Shown here: in pieces, positions 8,439 to 16,740 of the stretch
Layout of the letters: each line of letters opens with the position of its first letter
How positions within the stretch are numbered: the stretch's first letter is position 1
Source of the DNA: CAZJUR01 sp964549525
GTDB lineage: Bacteria; Patescibacteriota; Saccharimonadia; Saccharimonadales; Saccharimonadaceae
NCBI GenBank assembly: GCA_964549525.1
Contig: CAZJUR010000009.1
Location: 1-34,649 of the forward strand
Length of the DNA: 34,649 bases
Direction: 5' to 3'
Position numbers and translations under genes: made by a program
The notes under the pieces: model-generated
The model's database searches: none
The model's input: only the letters and a program-made list of their open reading frames with translations
What the model was told of the DNA's origin: nothing

Positions 8439-9055
8439 TATATCTTCTTGCGCCCTTCCAGCGCGTGTGAAAGCGTAATTTGATCTGCGTATTCAAGATC
8501 CAGACCTATCGGGATACCGCGCGCCAGACGACTAACGGTAAGACTTGTGAGCGAGGATTCTTCAATTTGCTTTTGGATGTACAATGCAGTTGACTCGCCT
8601 TCGACGCTTGAGTTTGTGGCTAAAATTACTTCTTTCACGTCATCTTCTGTGAGACGACTGAGTAGTTCGGGAATATGGAGTTTAACTGGTGTTAGTCCAT
8701 CAATCGGCGACAATACACCACCCAGAACATGATACGTACCTTCGAAACCTTTGGTGCGCTCTAAGGCCAAGACATCAAATGGCTCTTCTACTACTGCAAC
8801 TAATTGTTTATTGCGCTTTGGGTCATCATAGAGCGGTGAAACAGTTTGATCGCTATTCATTAGCGCAAAGGTTTTAGGGCACACCGCCACATCAGTATGA
8901 AGTTTAGTGAGGCTGTCTGCTAATTTCTCAACATCATGTGGGCGTGCTCGCAATAAAAAATAGGCGTATCGCTCGGCTGTTCTTACGCCGACACCTGGCA
9001 ATTGACCGATTTCATCAATTGCTTTTTGTAAGGCGCGGGGTAAGATCTGCTGCAT
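8438..9055 (-). CDS. recR: Recombination mediator protein RecR with eroded zinc finger
   Basis: Part of the RecFOR pathway, which helps load RecA onto gapped DNA. It is 205 aa, with an N-terminal helix-hairpin-helix (IGQLPGVGVRTAERYAYFLL, about 16-35) and a Toprim domain (LVAVVEEPFDVLALERT onward; LGGVLSPIDG is the family hallmark). The zinc-finger segment between them (about 55-80) normally has four Cys. Only C59 is visible, while the DDPKRN that follows the finger is retained. The structural zinc site therefore appears lost. It lies 8 bp downstream of ybaB and overlaps nrnA by one base. Confidence 0.93.
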   Translation of the reverse strand: MQQILPRALQKAIDEIGQLPGVGVRTAERYAYFLLRARPHDVEKLADSLTKLHTDVAVCPKTFALMNSDQTVSPLYDDPKRNKQLVAVVEEPFDVLALERTKGFEGTYHVLGGVLSPIDGLTPVKLHIPELLSRLTEDDVKEVILATNSSVEGESTALYIQKQIEESSLTSLTVSRLARGIPIGLDLEYADQITLSHALEGRKKI

Positions 9056-9063
9056 GGTTCTCT

Positions 9064-9351
9064 TTACAGCCCAAGATTGCCCAATCCACCCATGAGGGGC
9101 TTCATCTTCTCTGCCGCGAGTTCTTGTGCGGCTTGCATACCTTCTCTAATAGCATCTTTAATCCAACCTTCAAGTTCTTTCATATCATCGACATCAACGT
9201 ATTCTGGGTCAATTTTAATATCAACTAATTTTAATTCACCGTTTATTTGTACAACTACAGCGCCATCACCGGCTTCTACTTCTACCACTTCTTTCGAAAG
9301 CTCTTTTTGTGCCTTTTTCAACTTGGCAACCATTTTCATTTGATCCATCAT
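9064..9351 (-). CDS. ybaB: YbaB/EbfC family nucleoid-associated protein
   Basis: Small dimeric DNA-binding protein, 95 aa. The N-terminal helix MKMVAKLKKAQKELSKE leads into the family beta-sheet (AGDGAVVVQINGELKLVDIK), and DAIREGMQAAQ forms the C-terminal helix. The tail LMGGLGNLGL matches the flexible Gly/Leu-rich end common in the family. GGGAG precedes the ATG pair, and TGATATAAT lies about 35 nt upstream, so this gene has a normal leader. The ybaB-recR pairing is widely conserved and usually follows dnaX. Here dnaX lies about 3 kb upstream, with dnaB and a membrane protein between. Confidence 0.95.
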   Translation of the reverse strand: MMDQMKMVAKLKKAQKELSKEVVEVEAGDGAVVVQINGELKLVDIKIDPEYVDVDDMKELEGWIKDAIREGMQAAQELAAEKMKPLMGGLGNLGL

Positions 9352-9391
9352 AATCTTCTATTCTCCCTCGTATTATGTTATGAATATTATA

Positions 9392-10837
9392 TCATCTGGT
9401 CTCAAAGACGTAAAAACGCGGTTCACGGGCACTATAGTGATCGGTCACGAGGTAAGATGGAATGGTGTTTTTGTCGATTACTATTCCCGAGCCAGTGGTG
9501 ACAATCGTGGGTCGACCAGAGTCGCGAATATACCCTAGACTTGTGTCTGTGTCAGGAAAATCTTGTTTGAGAATATCGTAAAATGGTCTGCTCGTGTCGG
9601 TGGTAGCAATTACTGCATTCGGATATTTTGTGAGCAATGGACGGATCAAGCTCAGATCTCGGTTGTAATAATTCGCTGTAGCAGGATTGTAGCTGAAGGT
9701 AGTCTGAAAGATAGTGATATTTGACATGATGATACTAAAAAGCAGTAAACAAAGCGGCACGAGGGCGACAACACGGGCGTATGGATTGAACGGGAATAGC
9801 TTGTACCATTCATTGAGAAACCCTTCGATACCAATCGCTAGAAGCAGAATACATGGTACAAATAAAATAGGCAGCAAACTAGGGTTTAAAAATGATACTG
9901 CCAGTAAGATCGGGATCAAAATAAGTAGTCCATAACTCCGAGCAGAATGTGCGTCGTATATTAGCCGCATAGCACCAAAAAGCATCAAGATCAACGCTGC
10001 AATATTAAATATAGGTCGAATACCATAGGGGCCGATGGTCGGATTCCAAAAAACGATAAATGATTTGATAACTTCTGCAGCTGAGTGACGAATATAGCCG
10101 ATACTAATTGCTTGTTCAGGTTTGCCAGCTAATTGTAATAAATCTTGCGGATAAAACACTAACGGTGTCCATAAAATACCAATAATGCCGATACATGCTA
10201 CAAGATGCACACGCGGCATGCTTTTGATCAGCAGTCGCAAACGTGGATGGAGGGCCGCCAGAACCACCATAGCTGCAATGATGTAGATCATGAGAGGCGT
10301 GTATATACTGAGACCAATCAAGATTGACAAGGCGACTGCCCATAGCAATGATTTCTTAAAGCGTACGAGCTTGAGACCTATCAGAAAGAGACAAAGTGGC
10401 CAAAATAGCAGCATAATAGCTGGAGTTCCCGTGCTCGCTAGATATAAAAACTGCACATTGGTGATCGCAACTAAACTGGTCATCATGGCAATACTGGGGC
10501 GCATCAACCAGCGTCGTAGCAGAAATACAATACCCAGTCCTACGACACCGGCTATCAGCAGAGATGGGAGTTTGATCGCTGGAATTGTAATATCCAGTAA
10601 TTTCATGCTGACCTTTTGTAGCGCATGATACGGTAGATCAACCAACGATTCGGGCCGTTCTTTAAGCGGAATGACCACACTCTGTACGGCGCTCTGTTGC
10701 TCTTTTAAATTCAGTTGGTTGTTGATAAGGTAGCTGGTCGCTAAAAGTCCCAACAAAAGCGCTACAAATACCATGCCCGTCAGATAGTATCTATAGCGAT
10801 TTCTAGCGAGTAAAAGTAACATATGTTTCTTTACCAT
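9392..10837 (-). CDS. Polytopic membrane protein, GT-C/ArnT-like glycosyltransferase fold (tentative)
   Basis: The 481-aa protein has roughly 10-11 hydrophobic segments and a soluble C-terminal domain of about 85 residues (from NPATANYYNRD). Segments such as ESLVDLPYHALQKVSMKLL, the LPSLLIAG helix and LYLASTGTPAIMLLFWPL resemble GT39/GT83 lipid-linked sugar transferases. However, the acidic pair expected in the first external loop is not clearly in place, so activity is uncertain. TATAAT lies 8 nt before ATG (GTA-AAG-AAA follows), a leaderless arrangement. It is transcribed separately from dnaB, which ends about 30 bp upstream. Confidence 0.6.
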   Translation of the reverse strand: MVKKHMLLLLARNRYRYYLTGMVFVALLLGLLATSYLINNQLNLKEQQSAVQSVVIPLKERPESLVDLPYHALQKVSMKLLDITIPAIKLPSLLIAGVVGLGIVFLLRRWLMRPSIAMMTSLVAITNVQFLYLASTGTPAIMLLFWPLCLFLIGLKLVRFKKSLLWAVALSILIGLSIYTPLMIYIIAAMVVLAALHPRLRLLIKSMPRVHLVACIGIIGILWTPLVFYPQDLLQLAGKPEQAISIGYIRHSAAEVIKSFIVFWNPTIGPYGIRPIFNIAALILMLFGAMRLIYDAHSARSYGLLILIPILLAVSFLNPSLLPILFVPCILLLAIGIEGFLNEWYKLFPFNPYARVVALVPLCLLLFSIIMSNITIFQTTFSYNPATANYYNRDLSLIRPLLTKYPNAVIATTDTSRPFYDILKQDFPDTDTSLGYIRDSGRPTIVTTGSGIVIDKNTIPSYLVTDHYSAREPRFYVFETR

Positions 10838-10869
10838 GTAGACATATTATATCAGAGATGTGGCAGATG

Positions 10870-12225
10870 TTATTCGTCTTGATGCTTTCGGTCTAAGGAC
10901 ATAAAACGCAACAGTTCTGGATGGAAGTAGAGCTGTATCTTACCTGTCGGTCCATTACGATGCTTTGAAATAATGAGATCGGTAATATGTTGATTTTCAG
11001 TATCTGGGTTGTAGTAATCTTCTCGATATAAAAACATCACAATGTCAGCATCTTGTTCGATCGAACCAGATTCTCGCAGATCGGCTAATTGAGGGATTTG
11101 TGGGTGGCGACTTTCGACAGAACGCGACAATTGGCTGAGGGCAATCACTGGTACATTTAGTTCACGAGCTATGAGCTTGAGTCCACGTGATATTTCACTC
11201 ACCTCTTGCACGCGATTATCGCTATAATTTCGTCCACTGGTCTGCATCAGCTGGAGGTAGTCCACGACGATCAGACCGAGTGGATGATTGTGGGCTTGGC
11301 GGCGAGCTTTCGTGCGCATCTCGAGTACCGATAAGCCTGGTGTATCATCTATATATATTGGCGCTTCAGCCATTTCACCCATTGCATCAGACAATTTACC
11401 GAAATCATCCTCGCTTAAATTTCCGGTTCTAATATTAAAGGCATCCACGCCGCTGGCTTCAGCGAGCATACGATCTACGAGTTGTTCCTTGCTCATTTCC
11501 AGACTGAAAAATAAGACTGATTTTTTGCTCTGCGAAGCGACGTTATAGGCGACATTTGAGACAAATGTTGATTTACCCATAGCTGGTCGAGCGGCTAAAA
11601 TGATCAGATCTGACTTTTGCAATCCGGCCGTTTTGGCATCGAGATCACGATAGCCGGTCGAGATACCGCGCAAGCTACCTTTATTTCGGTGAAGCTCTTC
11701 GATACGATCAAAGCTTTCAGTCAAGATATTTTCGAGCGATATAAGGTCTTGTTTTAAATTAGCGTCGCTGACAGAAAATAGATCGGCTTCGGCTTGTTCT
11801 AGAAGCTCTTGCACCGACTTTTCTTCATCATAACTCAGTTCCGCAATGGCGCTACTGGCTTTAATGAGGCGCCGACGGACTGCCTTAGTGCGTACAATGT
11901 CAGCATACGCTTCAGCGTGAGCCGCCGTCGGTACGTAATTAGTAATTTCAGTCAGATAGCTCGATCCACCAATGTCTTTTAAGCGTTTATGCCCCTTCAA
12001 ATCATCTGTGACAGTCAGTAAATCCACTGGTTTATGATGCTCATACAACCGCAGCATAGTCTCAAAGATATGGCCGTGACGCTTGTCGTAGAAATCATCA
12101 GCACGTACTTTGTCGCTAATATCACTCATGACTTCACCGTCAATCAAGATAGCACCCAATAAACTCATCTCAGCGTCGATGCTTTGTGGGGCAAGTTTTG
12201 CGTTTTCAGATGGCGTGTTTGACAT
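10870..12225 (-). CDS. dnaB: Replicative DNA helicase DnaB
   Basis: Hexameric 5'-3' helicase that opens the fork; 451 aa, normal length. The N-terminal primase-interaction domain begins at PQSIDAEMSLLGAILID. The RecA-like domain has Walker A ARPAMGKST (about residue 210), SLEMSKEQLVDRM, Walker B LIVVDYLQLM, SQLSRSVE and LADLRESGSIEQDADIVMFL. ATG 12225 is preceded by GGAGGAGAAGAGG, a strong binding site that lies within the last codons of dnaX. The two genes overlap by 20 nt, so DnaB translation is likely coupled to DnaX. The in-frame stretch upstream of 12225 is the dnaX 3' end and is not DnaB-like. Confidence 0.97.
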   Translation of the reverse strand: MSNTPSENAKLAPQSIDAEMSLLGAILIDGEVMSDISDKVRADDFYDKRHGHIFETMLRLYEHHKPVDLLTVTDDLKGHKRLKDIGGSSYLTEITNYVPTAAHAEAYADIVRTKAVRRRLIKASSAIAELSYDEEKSVQELLEQAEADLFSVSDANLKQDLISLENILTESFDRIEELHRNKGSLRGISTGYRDLDAKTAGLQKSDLIILAARPAMGKSTFVSNVAYNVASQSKKSVLFFSLEMSKEQLVDRMLAEASGVDAFNIRTGNLSEDDFGKLSDAMGEMAEAPIYIDDTPGLSVLEMRTKARRQAHNHPLGLIVVDYLQLMQTSGRNYSDNRVQEVSEISRGLKLIARELNVPVIALSQLSRSVESRHPQIPQLADLRESGSIEQDADIVMFLYREDYYNPDTENQHITDLIISKHRNGPTGKIQLYFHPELLRFMSLDRKHQDE

Positions 12226-13627
12226 AAACCTCTTCTCCTCCACCCATAATAGCAGCAACGGCGCGTGCCTGTTCATTTTTTGGTGGTCTTTTTCCGCTGG
12301 TGAGGGTGACGGGTATACTCTCTCCATACAGCGAACGGGTGATTTCACTTAGTGCCGTACGATACGGTTCCGACTCAACTTTCTTTTGATGCAAGCCATA
12401 AGCAAAATGTATGAGTATCGTACCATTTTCTACCGTAGCATCACCGCGTTTAATGATACTATAGAGCGCCATATTCGATGAGCGCACCGCCTCTAAAATA
12501 GCCGGCCAATCGATGGCATGCGTACTTTTTGAAGATGCTTTTTTAGAGGTGCTGCTCGATGATTTCTTTTTCTTTTTCGGCTGTGGTGGCGAAGCCTCTG
12601 GGGCTACTTCATAGATTTTTTGTGCGGCGGCCAGAGCGACGTTTTTTGCGGGTTTTATATCTGCTGGTTGCGGTGATGATTGCTCTCTATGAGCCGCTTT
12701 TGCGAGCGTTACAAGTAACTTTATGAAGGGATCAACACTTCTTTGAACATCCAGAAGTCCGTCCACTAATTCGACAAGTTCTGGTTTTTCGGGCAGATGA
12801 GTCAGAGTATGTTGCATCAATTGTTCTGCTACGATTGTTGCTGAGATGCCAGACTCTTGGATCTTTTTCAGATCCGTTGCAATTTTTGAGACGTTTTGTT
12901 CATCAATAGCGTGAGCTATGTCTGTAATCAACGTTTGCGGAGCAAGACCGAGATTTTCTTCGACAGTCTGTTTGGTAATTGTACCTGACGAAGCGCTATG
13001 TTTTAACTGATCGAGCAAACTAATAGCATCGCGAAAACTACCCTGTGCGCGCATGGCGATGAGCTCTAGCGCTTGATCGTCTATCTTGATTGACTCTTTT
13101 TTGGCTATCATGCGTAAATGAGTCAGCATATCAGTGGTTGCAATCGGGCGAAAATGAAATCGTTGAGTACGGCTGAGGATGGTCTCAGGTATTTTGTGGA
13201 CTTCTGTTGTCGCTAAAATGAACACCACGTGAGCTGGCGGTTCCTCGAGGGTTTTTAATAGGGCATTAAAAGCGGGCTTTGAAAGCATATGCACTTCATC
13301 AATAATGTAGATTTTTTTAGTAGCTGACACAGGCGCTATAGAGACTTTTTCTCGCAGATCACGTATGTCTTCGACGCTGTTGTTGCTAGCGGCATCAATC
13401 TCGATAATATCTAGGTGTGGTTTTCCATCATAGGTCAGTCGATTGATATCATGTGCGAGGATGCGAGCCACCGACGTTTTGCCGACGCCGCGCGGTCCAG
13501 TAAAGAGATACGCATGTGAGGTTTTATCTTGACTGAGGGCAGCTTGTAATAAGTCAGTAATATGTGACTGACCGACCACCTCACTAAGCCGCTTTGAGCG
13601 ATATTTTCGATATAATGCCTCTGCCAA
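12206..13627 (-). CDS. dnaX: DNA polymerase III subunit gamma/tau, lacking the zinc module
   Basis: Clamp-loader ATPase, 473 aa. Motifs are the N-terminal MAEALYRKYRSKRLSEVVGQ, Walker A GPRGVGKTS (about 41-49), Walker B DEVHMLSKPAFNALLKTLEEPP and sensor/Arg region LSRTQRFHFR. In most bacteria a four-Cys zinc module separates Walker A from DVIEIDAASN. Here that interval is only NRLTYDGKPHL with no Cys. After domain III a Lys/Ser-rich linker (about 345-375) leads to a C-terminal domain. The start is TTG with AGGGGAG upstream, and TATAAT lies about 30 nt further up. I see no clear slippery heptamer for a short gamma form. Confidence 0.94.
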   Translation of the reverse strand: MAEALYRKYRSKRLSEVVGQSHITDLLQAALSQDKTSHAYLFTGPRGVGKTSVARILAHDINRLTYDGKPHLDIIEIDAASNNSVEDIRDLREKVSIAPVSATKKIYIIDEVHMLSKPAFNALLKTLEEPPAHVVFILATTEVHKIPETILSRTQRFHFRPIATTDMLTHLRMIAKKESIKIDDQALELIAMRAQGSFRDAISLLDQLKHSASSGTITKQTVEENLGLAPQTLITDIAHAIDEQNVSKIATDLKKIQESGISATIVAEQLMQHTLTHLPEKPELVELVDGLLDVQRSVDPFIKLLVTLAKAAHREQSSPQPADIKPAKNVALAAAQKIYEVAPEASPPQPKKKKKSSSSTSKKASSKSTHAIDWPAILEAVRSSNMALYSIIKRGDATVENGTILIHFAYGLHQKKVESEPYRTALSEITRSLYGESIPVTLTSGKRPPKNEQARAVAAIMGGGEEVYVKHAI

Positions 13628-13667
13628 CGTTCTCCCCTTTGGCTCTATTATAGCAGAGGATCAGTCG

Positions 13668-14442
13668 CTAAAATTCAATTTCGAGCTTCTCTTTGAGGGC
13701 GTAGACGACAGCCAGATAGCCGAGTTGCTTACGACTGTCTGGGTCTCCGAGCATAGCTTTCATCGTCTCTTTGCGCGCAGACGGGGTGGTTATTACCTGA
13801 TTATTTATATAGCTTCTCACCTGAGAAATAAGCTTTCGCGAGGTGTCTGGGCAATTTTGCTGAAGATAGAGTAGAAGTGACTCTACCGGAATCATAAAAA
13901 TATCAGTCTCTTCTCCGCGATTCAGTCGTGCTTGATAGTCTTCAAACTCCTGGCTACTTTCCCACAGACCAGCTTTCATTAAGCTATACACAGTGAGATT
14001 AATTTTTGCGGGATTTAAACCTAGTGCTGCGGGAAGCGTATTAACTATCTTCGGCACACGTAGCTTTAAGTGATGCAGATAGCGTAAAGTAGCTAAAGTC
14101 CGCTGCAGTGGATGAGCGGTCTCCTTCTGAGAAAAAGCTTCCTGGCTGACTCCGGGCGTCTCAAAAAACAAAAAACGTCGCTGAATAATATGTTGACGCA
14201 AGGCTGGGTCATAGTCAGAGCGCATATCCGGAGTATCTTGATCTACCAGGTCATTCAGATAGATAGCTGTTTCTTCGGTGTATTCGACTCCAAAGGCTTT
14301 TAATAGCTCGCTATCTTGATCAGATAGAGGTCCATAGAGAGCAGTCACATACATATTCCAGCGCTGCACGGTCCTCTAGGGACGCATGACTAATATGTTC
14401 AGACACAGCTTGGTGTGTCAAATCAGTTAGTTCACGAGACAT
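13668..14442 (-). pseudogene. Orphan gene apparently split by a 4-bp tandem duplication
   Basis: Two overlapping frames seem to encode one protein. A 40-codon frame starts at ATG 14442 (MSRELTDLTHQAVSEHIS...) and stops at 14320. A 233-codon frame can start at GTG 14369 (with AGAGG upstream) and ends at 13668. At 14348-14355 the minus strand reads TATGTATG. Removing one TATG would join the frames as ...AALEYV-TALYGPLSDQ..., giving a 256-aa protein. The promoter fits the upstream ATG, not the internal GTG. No family is recognised. The product would be soluble and helical. If the duplication is real, the gene is broken, phase-variable or read with a +1 shift; otherwise it is a sequence error. 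Confidence 0.6.
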
Positions 14443-14450
14443 AATAATAT

Positions 14451-14479
14451 ATTATATCAAAAAATCGTATAAAAATCAA
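14451..14479 (-). promoter_or_regulatory. Promoter of the split orphan gene
   Basis: On the minus strand TTGATT (14474-14479), a 17-nt spacer and extended TGA-TATAAT (14451-14456). The -10 box ends 8 nt before ATG 14442, so the start codon would be at or very near the transcript's 5' end. Confidence 0.65.
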
Positions 14480-14502
14480 GTGTCAGGAGACTGTGACTGA
14501 AT

Positions 14503-15015
14503 CTACAGTGCAGCTTCGACAGCCGCCCATGTGGCTTCGGGATTGTCCTCGGGGACTATCACACTGACTTGGTCGCCAACATTGGCTTTAAAATAGGTTA
14601 CGCTGGCTAGCAGTACGCGGTATTCGTGACCATTGACTTCGACAAAGTACCCCCCATCATGCTGGATCAGCGTGCCGATCACTTGCTTACGGGCGACAGG
14701 ACCGATCTGTTTGTAGAGAAATCCACCACTATCGGTAATAGTGAGTTTTAGAATATCGCCTTCGACGAGTTTCGATTTGCTCGAATAATTGGCTGGCACT
14801 GGGTAGGTTTTACCATCTGGTCCTATCATACTTTGGCCATCAAATACTCCCTCGATAACTTTGCCGGCTATTTCTTCCATCTTGGCATGAGGAACGACCG
14901 ATTCATCATCACCAATAATACTCACTAATAATTCTTTAGCGGCAGCTAGATTTGTCTCTGCTTCCTGTAATAAACTTTTCAGGCGTTTGGCCTGTTTCTC
15001 TGGTAATTCAGACAT
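14503..15015 (-). CDS. Unknown cytoplasmic protein with coiled-coil N-terminus and beta-rich C-terminus, 170 aa
   Basis: I do not recognise a named family. Residues 1-35 form a Lys/Glu/Leu-rich coiled coil (KRLKSLLQEAETNLAAAKELL). Residues 60-165 look like one or two small beta barrels, with segments such as MIGPDGKTYPVPANYSSKSK, VEGDILKLTI, GTLIQHDGGYFVEVNG and VGDQVSVIVPEDNPEATW. This plan recalls small RNA- or RNAP-binding proteins with a coiled coil plus barrel, but that is only an analogy. It is acidic, without signal peptide or membrane segment, and monocistronic with its own consensus-like promoter (15064-15093). The ribosome binding site is weak. Confidence 0.85.
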   Translation of the reverse strand: MSELPEKQAKRLKSLLQEAETNLAAAKELLVSIIGDDESVVPHAKMEEIAGKVIEGVFDGQSMIGPDGKTYPVPANYSSKSKLVEGDILKLTITDSGGFLYKQIGPVARKQVIGTLIQHDGGYFVEVNGHEYRVLLASVTYFKANVGDQVSVIVPEDNPEATWAAVEAAL

Positions 15016-15063
15016 ATTTCTCGCATATTCCTATCTGTTTTTGACTTAACTTATACTGCTCGC

Positions 15064-15093
15064 AGAATACCACCGACGATATACTTTTGTCAA
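15064..15093 (-). promoter_or_regulatory. Promoter of the 170-aa orphan gene
   Basis: On the minus strand TTGACA (15088-15093), an 18-nt spacer and TATTCT (15064-15069). This perfect -35 predicts a leader of about 40 nt before ATG 15015, unlike the leaderless pattern of many neighbours. The rest of 15016-15145 shows no gene. Confidence 0.7.
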
Positions 15094-15145
15094 GCATTTT
15101 CTTTTCCACAGTAAAAACGGAGGTATACAGAAAAATGTTGTAAAT

Positions 15146-15439
15146 TTATTTAGATTTTTTATTGTCTTGTGTAACTTTACGTAGATGAATTACTAACCTT
15201 TTTAGCTCATTCCACATTTCTGAAAGCTGTTTTTCGTTACCGTTTGACCACTCTAGATCAGCGGCTAAATCTGCTATCTTTGCAACATGTATGTTTTGCT
15301 TTATAAGCTTTTTATATCTATCGTCGTAATCGCATATTAATTCACCAACTATATAAGCCGATAGAGTTTCTCGTGACTCTGATTTTTCGAGAGCCAGTAT
15401 TTTTTCAAGCTTTCTTAATAAATGATTTAAATTATCCAT
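15146..15439 (-). CDS. Small helical protein of unknown function, 97 aa
   Basis: No family recognised. The protein is all-helical and strongly charged (DNLNHLLRKLEKILALEKSE at the start, ELKRLVIHLRKVTQDNKKSK at the end), with a central RETLSAYIVGELICDYDDRY segment. ATG 15439 is chosen because the in-frame stretch upstream translates a GC-rich hairpin (15467-15488). TAAAAT lies about 10 nt before this ATG. Sequence here is more AT-rich than the coiled-coil gene just upstream. The two genes are in line but separated by a terminator-like hairpin, so a toxin/immunity type relationship is conceivable but unsupported. Confidence 0.65.
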   Translation of the reverse strand: MDNLNHLLRKLEKILALEKSESRETLSAYIVGELICDYDDRYKKLIKQNIHVAKIADLAADLEWSNGNEKQLSEMWNELKRLVIHLRKVTQDNKKSK

Positions 15440-15466
15440 GCTATGCGCTATTTTACCATGAAAGAT

Positions 15467-15488
15467 GCCCCCGACTATCGTCGGGGGC
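15467..15488 (-). terminator. Strong GC hairpin after the coiled-coil gene
   Basis: Nine perfect base pairs (GCCCCCGAC/GTCGGGGGC) close a 4-nt loop, 14 nt beyond the stop at 15503. The following T tract is poor (ATCTTTC), so termination may be partial. Confidence 0.6.
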
Positions 15489-15502
15489 TGTGCTCCTTTC
15501 AT

Positions 15503-16597
15503 CTAGTGGTTAATCCGCCATTCCGAGATCAGCTCATTGCCTTTTTGATCAACAACAATGTGGTAATGCTCTCGTTTGTTGTGTTTGTCAGCAATAATAA
15601 TATCAGTGACAATACAATTATGACGTCTGTCATGTCCAGATTTAACTATGACTTTGAAATCGCCGTCTTCATACTGAACCTGACGTGGTGTCGTGAACGA
15701 AATGGCGTATTGGTCCATTGCATGTCGAGCTACAGCAAGCGTTATAGATTCGCGTCGATTCTCAGTGAAATTCTGCGTACCATGTGGGTCGAACGGATCA
15801 CGTTTATACGTGACTTTTCCGCTCTTGTCCATGACATAGTGTCCATGTCCGGGTCCATTTGGTTTGCCAACTCCACCGAAGTATAGATTGACATTACCGT
15901 CTGCATCCTTTGACACGTACACTTTATTACGGTACTGCATGGGTACACCAGCTTTTTCAGCAAAAGAACGCTTATCTTTGTCGCGTTGCTTGGTCTGAGC
16001 TTTCAGAATGTCAAGACGCGAATGAAACGCCTTTTTCGCTCTGTCAAACTCTGACTTTGCTTGTTGAAAATCGTCGCGGGCGCGAAGATGATCAACTTTC
16101 GCTGAATCATAGCGTCGCTTAACTTCGTCAAAACGCAACTTTGCTTGTTGAAATTGCTGCTTTACTGGCTCATGCGCCATCTTTGCAGAACGAATTTCCT
16201 CAACTAGTCGACGTCGTTCAGCAACACATTGCTGTGACTGAGCTTTGTATCTATGTCCTTCGTCAGCGTAGCGACGAGCTGATGCACCGTCTCTTCGATC
16301 GTGTGCCGAAGATGCATTATCGAAAGCGCGCTTCATGTTCTGAAATGCGCTCTCTTGTTGCGCGTTCAAGCTATCAATACGCGGTCCGTTTGATGAGCGA
16401 ATTTGCTGATAGCGTTGCCACGATACTTGCTGTGCGTCGTAAGCACGCTGCTTGTCCTGATGAGCGCGATCCATTTCGGCTTTAATCTGCTCACGCTTAT
16501 TCCAAGCTCTATCCTGGGTTTGCCAGGATTGCTGCTTGCGCTCGAAAGCTCGGTCTTGCTCTGCTTTCAAACGTTCGAGTTCGGCGTCGATCGCCAC
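15503..16597 (-). CDS. Long coiled-coil protein with a Gly/His-rich C-terminal domain, 364 aa
   Basis: Residues 1-215 are a near-continuous Gln/Arg/Lys/Asp-rich coiled coil with repeated D-R-A and Q-Q-A-K units (QDRAFERKQQSW, MDRAHQDKQRAYDAQ, DFQQAKSEFDRAKKAF). The part near 83-130 (SSAHDRRDGASARRYADEGH) recalls DUF1771-type helices, tentatively. From about 225 a compact domain follows with YVSKDADGNVNLYFGGVGKP, GPGHGHYVMDKSGKVTYKRD, ESITLAVARHAMDQY and a beta-rich end HNCIVTDIIIADKHNKREHY. No signal peptide or membrane segment. GTG start with AGGTGAT upstream, and TATAAT near 16650. GC-rich Arg codons (CGT/CGC) differ from the AT-rich flanks, which may indicate acquisition. Function unknown; a structural or contact-dependent role is possible. 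Confidence 0.85.
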   Translation of the reverse strand: MAIDAELERLKAEQDRAFERKQQSWQTQDRAWNKREQIKAEMDRAHQDKQRAYDAQQVSWQRYQQIRSSNGPRIDSLNAQQESAFQNMKRAFDNASSAHDRRDGASARRYADEGHRYKAQSQQCVAERRRLVEEIRSAKMAHEPVKQQFQQAKLRFDEVKRRYDSAKVDHLRARDDFQQAKSEFDRAKKAFHSRLDILKAQTKQRDKDKRSFAEKAGVPMQYRNKVYVSKDADGNVNLYFGGVGKPNGPGHGHYVMDKSGKVTYKRDPFDPHGTQNFTENRRESITLAVARHAMDQYAISFTTPRQVQYEDGDFKVIVKSGHDRRHNCIVTDIIIADKHNKREHYHIVVDQKGNELISEWRINH

Positions 16598-16682
16598 GAT
16601 GATATCACCTACTTATGTAAAGGAACAGGAACATACTTTTCAATATGTTAAAAGTAATTATATAATATAAATGAATTTAAAT

Positions 16683-16723
16683 AAAATAAACCACCTCAGT
16701 GATAAAAAGAGGTGGTTTATTTT
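16683..16723. terminator. Terminator after rplJ-rplL
   Basis: A 15-bp perfect stem (AAAATAAACCACCTC with GAGGTGGTTTATTTT) around an 11-nt loop. T-rich arms on both strands make it potentially bidirectional, but the only gene ending here is rplL, 18 bp away on the minus strand. Confidence 0.9.
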
Positions 16724-16740
16724 ATTGAGTTGTCGCAGTA

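Noticed and set aside
12206..13627. Programmed frameshift giving a short gamma form of DnaX
   Set aside because: The Lys-rich linker has A-rich codons, but I found no convincing slippery heptamer with a downstream stop in the new frame.
15443..16651. Several plus-strand frames opposite the coiled-coil gene
   Set aside because: They arise from the biased codons of the long coiled coil on the minus strand and overlap one another without translation signals.
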